From contig SVDR01000049.1 of assembly GCA_015057755.1 (NCBI GenBank), forward strand, positions 1-16,672: a stretch of 16,672 bases of DNA, in the 5' to 3' direction. Positions 1-5,875 of this stretch are shown piece by piece; positions within the stretch are counted from its first letter, which is position 1; every line of letters starts with the position of its first letter. The notes under the pieces were generated by a model. It did not search any database. It had not been told where the DNA came from and saw only the letters and a list, made by a program, of their open reading frames with translations. A program made the position numbers and the translations under genes. This stretch comes from Lachnoclostridium sp. (lineage in GTDB: Bacteria; Bacillota_A; Clostridia; Lachnospirales; Lachnospiraceae).

Positions 1-261
1 GTCAAAGGAAAAGTGGTTGAGGCCATCTACAACGGTTCTGCCATCGTGACCACCTCCATCGGTGCAGAAGGTATTGCACAGGCCGAGCGCGTGATGAAGA
101 TCGCAGATGAGCCGGCAGATTTTGCGAAAGCAGTTGTTGACTTATACAACGATCCGGATGCATGCAGAGAAATGTCCATGGAGACACAGAATTTTATCCG
201 TGATTACTTCAGCGTAGACGCTGCATGGGAAGTGATCGAGGAAGATTTCACAAGAGAATAA
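1..261 (+). CDS. Glycosyltransferase, GT-B fold, C-terminal fragment
   Basis: The reading frame is open from the first base and ends at a TAA, giving 86 residues of a protein whose N-terminal part lies upstream of the window. The fragment begins VKGKVVEAIYNGSAIVTTSIGAEGI, which fits the acceptor-independent end of GT-B (GT1/GT4-like) glycosyltransferases: a lysine-rich turn, a helix with the conserved glutamate (KVVEA), then a hydrophobic strand and an AEGI loop that together contact the nucleotide-sugar. The rest is the usual closing helices (DLYNDPDACREM...). The family transfers a sugar from a nucleotide donor to a glycan, lipid or protein; the substrate cannot be told from this piece. An internal GTG at 13 is not a credible start because the homology runs through it. 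A strong terminator follows directly, so it is the last gene of its transcript. Confidence 0.8.
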   Translation, partial: VKGKVVEAIYNGSAIVTTSIGAEGIAQAERVMKIADEPADFAKAVVDLYNDPDACREMSMETQNFIRDYFSVDAAWEVIEEDFTRE

Positions 262-273
262 AATGAGAGCAAG

Positions 274-313
274 AATAATCGCTTCGTCCTTTCCGGATGG
301 GGCGATTATTTTT
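274..313 (+). terminator. Intrinsic terminator after the glycosyltransferase
   Basis: A 16-pair stem runs 274-289 with 295-310 (outer arm AATAATCGC paired with GCGATTATT, a few G-T pairs and one G-T near the tip), with a 5-base loop and a T-run after it. It separates the glycosyltransferase from the feo gene. Confidence 0.9.
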
Positions 314-339
314 GGTTATTTTTACGAATTTGTCATGAA

Positions 340-393
340 TAACTGTAGTTAGCCAAAACAAACATTGACCGATTTTCAATGATACGTTATGAT
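340..393 (+). promoter_or_regulatory. feo promoter with two dyads
   Basis: A -35 box TTGACC (365-370) and a -10 box TATGAT (388-393) are separated by exactly 17 bases, which puts the start site near 400. Two dyads sit on it. CATTGA-N7-TCAATG (363-381) covers the -35 box, the usual place for a repressor. TAACT-GT-AGTTA (340-351) lies just upstream. Iron transport genes are normally repressed by an iron-loaded Fur or DtxR-type protein; which regulator acts here cannot be read from the sequence. The 363-381 dyad has TGA and TCA seven bases apart, one more than the standard Fnr spacing. Confidence 0.7.
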
Positions 394-430
394 ATATCTA
401 TGAAAGAACAAATGAAGGAAATACATACGA

Positions 431-2797
431 ATGAAAACAAATAAGAATTCTATGACTTTAAAAGATCTGGAAATCGGAAAGTCCGCAGTCATCACAGTCG
501 TTGGAGGCGAAGGTGCCCTGCGCCAGCATTTTCTTGATATGGGAATGATTCCGGGAGCGGAAGTGACCGTGGTAAAACTGGCCCCCATGGGAGATCCGAT
601 GGAGCTGCAGATTCATGGATATGAACTGACGATCCGAATTGCAGATGCAGAAAAAATTGATATTATTCCGGTAGAGGCCGCAGAGAAAAAAGAGCCGGTC
701 ACTCCGGTTATTAAAAAGACAGAGCATCCTGGTCTGGGCGAGACCGGCAAATATCACAGTGCAAAGGACGAGGAAGTGCTTCCGGAGGGAACAAAACTGA
801 CCTTTGCTCTGATCGGAAACCAGAACTGCGGAAAGACGACACTGTTTAACCAGCTGACCGGTTCCAACCAGCACGTGGGTAACTTCCCGGGTGTGACGGT
901 AGACCGAAAAGATGGTGTGATCAAAGGATATCCGAACACGGTAGTAACAGACCTTCCGGGTATTTATTCCATGTCTCCGTACACAAGCGAGGAGATCGTG
1001 TCCCGAAATTTTGTGCTGCAGGAGAAACCGACTGCGATCATCAATATCGTGGATGCGACGAATATTGAGAGAAATCTCTACCTGACCATGCAGCTTCTGG
1101 AGATGAACATTCCGATGGTCATCGCGCTGAATATGATGGACGAAGTGCGCGGAAATGGTGGCTATATTGATGTGAATGCCATGGAACAGCTTCTCGGTGT
1201 TCCGGTCATTCCGATTTCTGCGGCGAAAAATCAGGGTATTGATGAGCTGGTAAGGCATGCGGTTCATATCGCATATTATCAGGAAAAACCATTGAGACAG
1301 GACTATTGCGATGAGAGCGAGCATAAGGGTGCGGTTCACCGCTGTCTCCATGCCATTCGTCATTTGATCCAGGATCATGCAGAGGCAGCCGGTCTTCCGG
1401 TAAACTTTGCTTCAAGCAAGCTGGTGGAAGGCGATGAACTGGTATTAGAAGGTCTCCATCTGGAACAGAATGAAATCGAAATGATAGAGCACATTGTGGC
1501 ACAGATGGAAAAAGAGCGAGATTTAGACCGAAGTGCAGCAATTGCAGATATGCGATTCTCCTTTATTCAGAAGGTATGCGGCCAGACGGTTGTGAAGGCG
1601 AAAGAAAGCAAAGAACATATTCGAAGCCGCAAGATCGACCAGTTCCTGACCGGAAAATATACGGCGATTCCGGCATTCATCCTGATCATGGTAGGTGTGT
1701 TCTATCTGACCTTTAACGTGATCGGAGCATGGCTGCAGGAGCTCATGGAAATCGGCGTAAACTGGGTGATTGAAATGATTGCCGGTCTGATGGTTTCTGC
1801 CGGTGTCAACGAAGCACTTCAGAGCTTAGTGGTAGACGGTATCTTCGCAGGTGTCGGCAGCGTGATCAGTTTCCTCCCGATCATCGTAACACTGTTCTTC
1901 TTCCTTTCCATGTTAGAGGACAGCGGTTATATCGCCAGAGTTGCATTTGTGATGGACAAGCTTCTCCGCAAGATCGGACTTTCCGGACGAAGCATCGTTC
2001 CGATGCTGATTGGCTTCGGATGTACGGTTCCGGCAGTCATGTCCACAAGAACCTTACCGAGTGAACGAGACCGTAAAATGACGATCCTCCTGACTCCGTT
2101 TATGAGCTGTACTGCAAAACTTCCGATTTATGCATTCTTCGTAGATGCATTTTTCCCGGAAAACGGCGGACTGATCATGTCCGGTCTGTACGTGCTGGGA
2201 ATCATTGTCGGAATCATAATCGCACTGTTATATAAAGGTATTTTATTCCGCGGCGAGGCAGTTCCGTTCGTGATGGAGCTTCCGAATTACCGCCTTCCGA
2301 GCGCAAAGAATGTAATGCAGCTTCTTTGGGAGAAGGCAAAAGACTTCTTACAGCGTGCATTTTCCGTTATTTTACTGGCAACCATCGTAATCTGGTTCTT
2401 GCAGAGCTTTGATGTACATATGAACATGGTGGCGTCTTCCGAAGAGAGCATTTTAGCAATGGTTTCCGGATTCCTTGCACCGCTTCTTGCACCGATCGGT
2501 CTTGGCGACTGGAGAATCTGTGTAGCTTTGATCAGTGGATTCATGGCGAAAGAGAGCGTGGTTTCGACACTGGAAGTTCTCTTTGTGGGAAGTGTCGGAG
2601 CGGCAATGAGCCCGCTGAGTGCAGCATCTCTTCTGGTATTCAGTCTTTTGTATACACCGTGTGTGGCAGCGATCGCAGCCATCCGACGCGAAATGGGTTC
2701 TAAATGGGCTGTCGGCGTTGTGATCTGGCAGTGTGTGATCGCATGGGGGGCAGCGCTGCTGGTTCGACTGATCGGTATGATGATGGGCCTGATGTAA
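431..2797 (+). CDS. feoB: Ferrous iron transporter, FeoA-FeoB fusion
   Basis: This is a membrane Fe(II) uptake protein of 788 residues. Residues about 8-82 form a FeoA-like SH3 domain, a charged linker follows (83-120), and then comes the FeoB G domain. All G motifs are visible: G1 GNQNCGKT (129-136), G2 threonine at about 156, G3 DLPG (174-177), G4 NMMD (234-237) and G5 SAA (263-265). From about residue 415 the protein is a chain of membrane helices containing the two conserved Gate cysteines, GFGCTVP (C531) and MSCTAKLP (C560). GTP binding by the G domain gates ferrous iron passage. In many bacteria FeoA is a separate small protein; here it is fused, so no separate feoA is needed. The start at 431 is chosen for AAGGAA at 415-420 and because it keeps the whole FeoA domain; ATG at 452 has no ribosome site. 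It is a single-gene transcript, convergent with the Crp/Fnr gene. No FeoC is seen. Confidence 0.96.
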   Translation: MKTNKNSMTLKDLEIGKSAVITVVGGEGALRQHFLDMGMIPGAEVTVVKLAPMGDPMELQIHGYELTIRIADAEKIDIIPVEAAEKKEPVTPVIKKTEHPGLGETGKYHSAKDEEVLPEGTKLTFALIGNQNCGKTTLFNQLTGSNQHVGNFPGVTVDRKDGVIKGYPNTVVTDLPGIYSMSPYTSEEIVSRNFVLQEKPTAIINIVDATNIERNLYLTMQLLEMNIPMVIALNMMDEVRGNGGYIDVNAMEQLLGVPVIPISAAKNQGIDELVRHAVHIAYYQEKPLRQDYCDESEHKGAVHRCLHAIRHLIQDHAEAAGLPVNFASSKLVEGDELVLEGLHLEQNEIEMIEHIVAQMEKERDLDRSAAIADMRFSFIQKVCGQTVVKAKESKEHIRSRKIDQFLTGKYTAIPAFILIMVGVFYLTFNVIGAWLQELMEIGVNWVIEMIAGLMVSAGVNEALQSLVVDGIFAGVGSVISFLPIIVTLFFFLSMLEDSGYIARVAFVMDKLLRKIGLSGRSIVPMLIGFGCTVPAVMSTRTLPSERDRKMTILLTPFMSCTAKLPIYAFFVDAFFPENGGLIMSGLYVLGIIVGIIIALLYKGILFRGEAVPFVMELPNYRLPSAKNVMQLLWEKAKDFLQRAFSVILLATIVIWFLQSFDVHMNMVASSEESILAMVSGFLAPLLAPIGLGDWRICVALISGFMAKESVVSTLEVLFVGSVGAAMSPLSAASLLVFSLLYTPCVAAIAAIRREMGSKWAVGVVIWQCVIAWGAALLVRLIGMMMGLM

Positions 2798-2822
2798 ATA
2801 GTTACTTGGAAGGACAAAAAAT

Positions 2823-2849
2823 ATGGCACCGCTTTTTGGGCGGTGCCAT
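2823..2849. terminator. Bidirectional terminator between feoB and the Crp/Fnr gene
   Basis: A perfect 10-pair stem, ATGGCACCGC (2823-2832) with GCGGTGCCAT (2840-2849), has a 7-base loop. On the minus strand it is followed by a run of six T, so it is strongest for the Crp/Fnr gene. The plus-strand side has a weaker T-rich tail and can serve feoB. Confidence 0.88.
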
Positions 2850-2856
2850 TGTTCGT

Positions 2857-3522
2857 TTATTCGCCATCTGCAATTTTCTTTAATGTTTCTTCCAATACGA
2901 TCCGGTAACCGTGAGCCGTTTTTTCTAGAATCCCCTCTTTTGCGAATTCAGCCAGCACATACAGCAGGTGTCGGTACGTAACACCCAGAAAAGCAGCCGT
3001 TTCTGTGTGGCGTTCCCGATACAGTCCATGATTGGAAGTCATTAAAATGAAGGAAGCCAGTCTGGATTTCAGCGGATATGCCTGGTTCCGAGAATAGTTC
3101 TGCACGTCATTTAATGCCTTTCGGCTTAAAAATCCACATAAATTTCTTAGAAAAACTGCGTCATTCAGCAAGGTCTCCCGGCAGTCCTTCATATTGATCG
3201 AAAAACAAAAACAGGTGCTGAGCGCCGTTACACCATGGCAGGCACTCCTGTCATTAACCAGTTCCATTTCCCCGATAAAGCACGGAGATTCCAGGAAATT
3301 GATTAAAGTGACCGCCCCGTTTTTGTGCGTCATAAACAATTTGGCGCGTCCGCTCGCGAGAAAATAAAGCTGTTCCAGTTTCATGCCCTCATCCAGGATC
3401 ACATCTTCCGGTTCAAAACAGACGAGAGACAAGTGCGGCCGAATGTCAAAACCGAAAAGAGAATCAAAAGAATGCTGGTCCAGAAAATCATTGAATTGCG
3501 CCTGCGAACAAATCTGTTTCAT
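2857..3522 (-). CDS. Crp/Fnr-family transcriptional regulator, YeiL-like
   Basis: The 221-residue product has the two-domain layout of the Crp/Fnr family: an N-terminal cyclic-nucleotide-binding-type beta roll (about 20-115, with the turn SGRAKLFMTHKNGA at 58-70), a long dimer helix, and a C-terminal winged helix (about 150-210) in which the HTH is HTETAAFLGVTYRHLLYVL (172-190). The recognition part resembles YeiL, a regulator known in E. coli from stationary phase and nitrogen stress; the assignment is from memory of the family. It carries eight cysteines (5, 35, 81, 95, 104, 106, 114, 129), so a redox or Fe-S sensing role is possible but unproven. The cAMP-binding arginine-serine signature is not evident. 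The frame is open for 79 more codons upstream, but the start at 3522 has an ideal GGGAGGA site (3527-3533), and the extension would run through the divergent promoter region. It is convergent with feoB and divergent from the HD gene. Confidence 0.88.
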   Translation of the reverse strand: MKQICSQAQFNDFLDQHSFDSLFGFDIRPHLSLVCFEPEDVILDEGMKLEQLYFLASGRAKLFMTHKNGAVTLINFLESPCFIGEMELVNDRSACHGVTALSTCFCFSINMKDCRETLLNDAVFLRNLCGFLSRKALNDVQNYSRNQAYPLKSRLASFILMTSNHGLYRERHTETAAFLGVTYRHLLYVLAEFAKEGILEKTAHGYRIVLEETLKKIADGE

Positions 3523-3547
3523 AAAATCCTCCCGATCGATAAGAAAT

Positions 3548-3565
3548 ATATGAGAAATCTCATAT
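3548..3565. promoter_or_regulatory. Operator-like dyad between the Crp/Fnr and HD genes
   Basis: ATATGAGA-AA-TCTCATAT is an 18-base dyad with perfect 8-base arms. Its TGA and TCA triplets are six bases apart, the spacing used by Fnr and Crp sites (TTGAT-N4-ATCAA). It lies in the 104-base space between a Crp/Fnr gene and the gene it diverges from, so it is a good candidate for that regulator's own site. Confidence 0.72.
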
Positions 3566-3567
3566 CC

Positions 3568-3573
3568 ATTATA
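3568..3573 (-). promoter_or_regulatory. Probable -10 box of the Crp/Fnr gene
   Basis: Read on the minus strand this is a perfect TATAAT. The matching -35 region is poor (TTTTAT at 3596-3591). Its start site would fall near 3561, inside the 3548-3565 dyad, so a protein bound there should block this promoter. Confidence 0.5.
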
Positions 3574-3586
3574 ACATGGTTTCGTG

Positions 3587-3592
3587 TATAAT
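3587..3592 (+). promoter_or_regulatory. Probable -10 box of the HD-domain gene
   Basis: A perfect TATAAT lies 34 bases before the start codon of the HD gene, but the -35 region (around 3564-3569) does not resemble TTGACA. The dyad at 3548-3565 is centred about 42 to 43 bases upstream of the expected start site (near 3599), the classic place for a Crp/Fnr activator. Confidence 0.55.
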
Positions 3593-3626
3593 AAAAAGAA
3601 ATAAGCGATTTGACGGAGGAAATCAG

Positions 3627-4220
3627 ATGGAGCCGAGAAGATTATTGGAAATCCTGGATGTAGCAGAGCGTCTGAAAGATGCAACCCGCCATTGTTATAC
3701 AAGAAACGGAAGACATGAAAGCGTGGCCGAACATAGCTGGATGATGACACTGATGGCATTTTTCCTGCGTGATGAATTCCCGGAAGTCGATATGGACAAA
3801 GTCATTGAAATGTGTATCATCCATGATCTGGGCGAGGCATTTACGGGCGATATTCCATCGTTTGAGAAAACAAACGCAGATGAGGCGAAGGAAGAAGCTG
3901 TGCTTTCCGACTGGGTAAAGTCGCTCCCGGAACCGTATGCAGAAAAAATGACGGTTTTATATGAGGAGATGGCGAAGCGAGAAACCATGGAGGCCAAGGT
4001 TTATAAAGCGATCGATGGTATTGAAGCCGTGATCCAGCATAATTTTTCCGATCTTTCCACATGGATTCCCAAGGAATATGAGCTGAATAAGACGTATGCC
4101 AATGACAAGGTGGCATTTTCTGAGTATATGAAAGCACTTCGTGAGGAAGTGCGGAAAGATACCATGGAGAAATTAGAAAGCAGCAATAAGGCGGAGCCTT
4201 CCACTCCGAATGATAAATAA
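3627..4220 (+). CDS. HD-domain hydrolase, YfbR-like 5'-nucleotidase family
   Basis: The 197-residue protein is an HD-superfamily metal-dependent phosphohydrolase. Metal ligands are visible in the expected order: H36 (SVAEHSW), H66-D67 (CIIHDLGEAF) and D130 (KAIDGIEAV). This pattern and length match the YfbR / HDDC2 group, which removes phosphate from deoxynucleoside 5'-monophosphates in the cytoplasm; the actual substrate here is not proven. ATG at 3627 is chosen over the upstream in-frame ATG at 3576 because GGAGGA (3615-3620) sits six bases before it and because 3576 lies upstream of the likely -10 box. The C-terminal 20 residues are charged and Ser/Pro-rich, unlike a folded domain. It is divergent from the Crp/Fnr gene and may be under its control. 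It is convergent with the Nudix gene, so two nucleotide-cleaning enzymes face each other. Confidence 0.88.
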   Translation: MEPRRLLEILDVAERLKDATRHCYTRNGRHESVAEHSWMMTLMAFFLRDEFPEVDMDKVIEMCIIHDLGEAFTGDIPSFEKTNADEAKEEAVLSDWVKSLPEPYAEKMTVLYEEMAKRETMEAKVYKAIDGIEAVIQHNFSDLSTWIPKEYELNKTYANDKVAFSEYMKALREEVRKDTMEKLESSNKAEPSTPNDK

Positions 4221-4225
4221 AAAAG

Positions 4226-4265
4226 ACAGACTGCCAAGGGTGCAATCCAAGGCAGTCTGTTTTTC
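4226..4265. terminator. Bidirectional terminator between the HD and Nudix genes
   Basis: A perfect 10-pair stem ACAGACTGCC (4226-4235) with GGCAGTCTGT (4251-4260) has a 15-base loop. A T-run follows on the plus strand and an A-run precedes it (T-run on the minus strand), so it can end both convergent transcripts. Confidence 0.88.
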
Positions 4266-4281
4266 TTTCTGGATTTTCAAT

Positions 4282-5142
4282 TTATTTCGGCTCTTTACCC
4301 TCGCCAAAAATGCGGATCATTTCTCTTGTAAGACTGATGCCGTCATCCTCAGCCGGAAGGTCGTTTCTATCAAACCATTCAGCAGTTGCCAGTTCATCTT
4401 CGTCCAAATGAACTTGATCATCACCGTCCAGATCGCAGAAATAACCAACAGAAAGATTACCTGCGATGCCCCACGGCTGGCTCTTATAATAGCGGATATT
4501 TTTAACTTTCAGACCAACTTCTTCGAATACCTCACGCTCAACCGCTTCCTCTGCAGTTTCGCCAATCTCAATAAAACCGGCAAGAAGACCGTAGCGTTTA
4601 TAGTTGCGGTTGGCATATGTACTGAGCATCAATTTGTCACCATTTGTCAGACCGATGATCGCAGCCGGGGCGATACGCGGGAAAATCAGGTTTCCGCAGT
4701 TCGGACAGCGCATCATACGCTCTTTTTCATCGTGTACCGTTGGTGTTGCACAGTTTCCGCAGTAACGGTTCACGCGATACCAGTTGTACAGATGCCATGC
4801 AGTCATCATTGCGAAACAGATGTTTTTGGATGTTCTCTGGCGGAGAGACATCGCCGGCTCATATGCATAATAACTGTCGGTCACGTCGCCAGCCTCACCC
4901 ATCCACAGAAAATAGCGGTCATCCTGCATGGTGAAAATATACTGTACTTCGTCTTTATGCCAATGGCTCCAGTCTTTGCTCCACTCTTTTACCTGAGCCC
5001 AGGTCGGAAGAGAGAGTTCGTCATTGCTCTCGCGGTGTACCAGCATGCCTTTTCCCTGCACGCAGATAACGATATCATTGTCATTTGGGGTTTCTTTGTG
5101 GTACTGGTTATCCAGACGACCATAATCAAGATCTTGTAACAT
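4282..5142 (-). CDS. nudC: NudC-type Nudix hydrolase (NAD(H) diphosphatase)
   Basis: The 286-residue protein has the NudC layout: an N-terminal domain, a zinc ribbon (C128, C131, C146, C149 in CGNC and CPNC), then a complete Nudix box at 189-211 with G189, E195, R203-E204, E207-E208 and G210. NudC enzymes cleave the diphosphate of NAD(H), giving NMN(H) and AMP, and can remove NAD caps from RNA. After the box the family's SQPWPFPxS signature is only partly kept: SQPW (221-224) is present but is followed by GIAGN. Substrate range may therefore differ, and the NAD(H) activity is inference. The start has an AGGAG site a few bases upstream. It is transcribed alone from a strong promoter at 5213-5241, with an operator-like dyad in the leader. 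It is convergent with the HD gene. Confidence 0.88.
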   Translation of the reverse strand: MLQDLDYGRLDNQYHKETPNDNDIVICVQGKGMLVHRESNDELSLPTWAQVKEWSKDWSHWHKDEVQYIFTMQDDRYFLWMGEAGDVTDSYYAYEPAMSLRQRTSKNICFAMMTAWHLYNWYRVNRYCGNCATPTVHDEKERMMRCPNCGNLIFPRIAPAAIIGLTNGDKLMLSTYANRNYKRYGLLAGFIEIGETAEEAVEREVFEEVGLKVKNIRYYKSQPWGIAGNLSVGYFCDLDGDDQVHLDEDELATAEWFDRNDLPAEDDGISLTREMIRIFGEGKEPK

Positions 5143-5175
5143 GGTATTGCTCCTTTAAATAATGTAACATGTAAG

Positions 5176-5196
5176 ATGACCAAACCGGTCGGTCAT
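5176..5196 (-). promoter_or_regulatory. TetR-like operator dyad in the nudC leader
   Basis: On the minus strand the arms are ATGACC and GGTCAT separated by nine bases that include GACCGGT; over 21 bases, eight of ten paired positions match. TetR-family sites often have this GACCG...CGGTC form. It lies about 10 to 30 bases after the expected start site of nudC, where a bound repressor would block transcription. No TetR gene is in the window. Confidence 0.55.
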
Positions 5197-5212
5197 ATAA
5201 GTTTCTAAAGTT

Positions 5213-5241
5213 ATTTTATTAAGCTTAGAGTTGTTTGTCAA
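5213..5241 (-). promoter_or_regulatory. nudC promoter
   Basis: On the minus strand TTGACA (5241-5236) and TAAAAT (5218-5213) are separated by exactly 17 bases, an almost ideal housekeeping promoter. It gives nudC a leader of about 65 bases. Confidence 0.78.
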
Positions 5242-5310
5242 TGTGGAGAATTGTACGAAATGGAAGGATGATATTTTAACTGGCGGTTGTTCAGGTTTTA
5301 ACAGAAAATG

Positions 5311-5319
5311 TGCTATGAT
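5311..5319 (+). promoter_or_regulatory. Extended -10 promoter of the coiled-coil gene
   Basis: TGC-TATGAT is an extended -10 element; the -35 region is weak, which is tolerated in extended -10 promoters. It lies 40 bases before the start codon at 5360. Confidence 0.55.
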
Positions 5320-5359
5320 TGTACTACCAGAAATGAAGTAGGAAAACAGGAGGTAATTT

Positions 5360-5692
5360 ATGAGCGAAGAGACAAAAATGATCATGGATGAATTAAAACA
5401 GATGAACAAAACTATGTTAGAGATGAAGTCGGATATTTTTGAGCTGAAAACAGATATGAAAACAGTCAAGGAGCAAATTACAAACTTAGAGGACGGTCAA
5501 AGAGAATTACATTTATTGATTGAGAATGAAGTCAGTGAAAAGATTAATATTGTGGGAGAAGGTCATTTTTTTGTTATGAAAAACCTGAAGGAGCTTAGAG
5601 GTTTTCAAGAAGAAAAAGAGATGATGGATCTAAAGATCCTAGACTTACAGATTGAAATGAAAAGAGTAAAAAAACATTTAAAGATTGCATAA
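5360..5692 (+). CDS. Small coiled-coil protein, function unknown
   Basis: The 110-residue product has no signal peptide or membrane segment. Residues 1-50 and 80-110 show heptad-like spacing of Met, Leu and Ile among many Lys and Glu (MDELKQMNKTMLEMKSDI; LKILDLQIEMKRVKKHLKIA), with a short break near 66-70 (GEGHFF). This is a helical, probably oligomeric protein. Similar short coiled-coil hypotheticals are common in Firmicutes, but I do not recognise a family with a known role. AGGAGG at 5349-5353 and a clear promoter support translation. The gene is visibly richer in A and T than its neighbours, with many AAA and ATG codons, which may mean a different origin. It stands alone; the next promoter begins at its stop codon. 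Confidence 0.72.
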   Translation: MSEETKMIMDELKQMNKTMLEMKSDIFELKTDMKTVKEQITNLEDGQRELHLLIENEVSEKINIVGEGHFFVMKNLKELRGFQEEKEMMDLKILDLQIEMKRVKKHLKIA

Positions 5693-5713
5693 TATACAAA
5701 CATATGTTATAAA
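5685..5713 (+). promoter_or_regulatory. Candidate promoter of the aminotransferase gene
   Basis: TTGCAT (5685-5690) and TATAAA (5708-5713) are 17 bases apart. The -35 box overlaps the end of the coiled-coil gene. A start near 5720 would give a structured leader of about 155 bases. Confidence 0.5.
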
Positions 5714-5760
5714 TATTAACAAGTAAATACGATTTACCTTCCTTACCACCGGGTGGGGGC

Positions 5761-5838
5761 AAAAAGGCATTCAGAGTTTGACCGTAGGTACGGCACAGAA
5801 AGCGATGTGTTATAAGGTCTGACTCTGAGTGCCTTTTT
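5761..5838. terminator. Long leader hairpin ending in a T-run (terminator, attenuator or repeat)
   Basis: Arms 5761-5783 and 5816-5838 pair over 23 bases with three mismatches; they begin AAAAAGGCA and end TGCCTTTTT. The 32-base loop holds a further small stem (CACA 5794-5797 with TGTG 5806-5809). Upstream are a perfect small stem GTAAAT-ACG-ATTTAC (5723-5737) and a CCAC/GTGG stem (5746-5756). It ends 37 bases before the aminotransferase start. It can simply terminate the coiled-coil transcript in either direction, or act as an attenuator if the 5685 promoter is real. It does not show the T-box consensus. Confidence 0.65.
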
Positions 5839-5875
5839 AACAATAAGAAAGAGAAAGAAATCAGGAGGAACGAGT

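Noticed and set aside
458..1378. Open frame of 306 codons on the minus strand
   Set aside because: It lies wholly inside feoB, whose motifs are all intact on the plus strand. The product resembles no family and has odd composition.
3523..3759. Longer start for the Crp/Fnr regulator
   Set aside because: The extension would overlap the divergent HD gene and the dyad, while ATG at 3522 has an excellent ribosome site.
4210..5139. Open frame of 309 codons on the plus strand
   Set aside because: It is the antisense of nudC, which has a complete zinc ribbon and Nudix box. The plus-strand product has no recognisable motif and crosses the terminator at 4226-4265.
5720..5838. T-box or other known riboswitch before the aminotransferase
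   Set aside because: The AGGGTGG-ACCGCG T-box sequence and other conserved cores are absent; GGGTGGGG at 5751-5758 is only a partial likeness.
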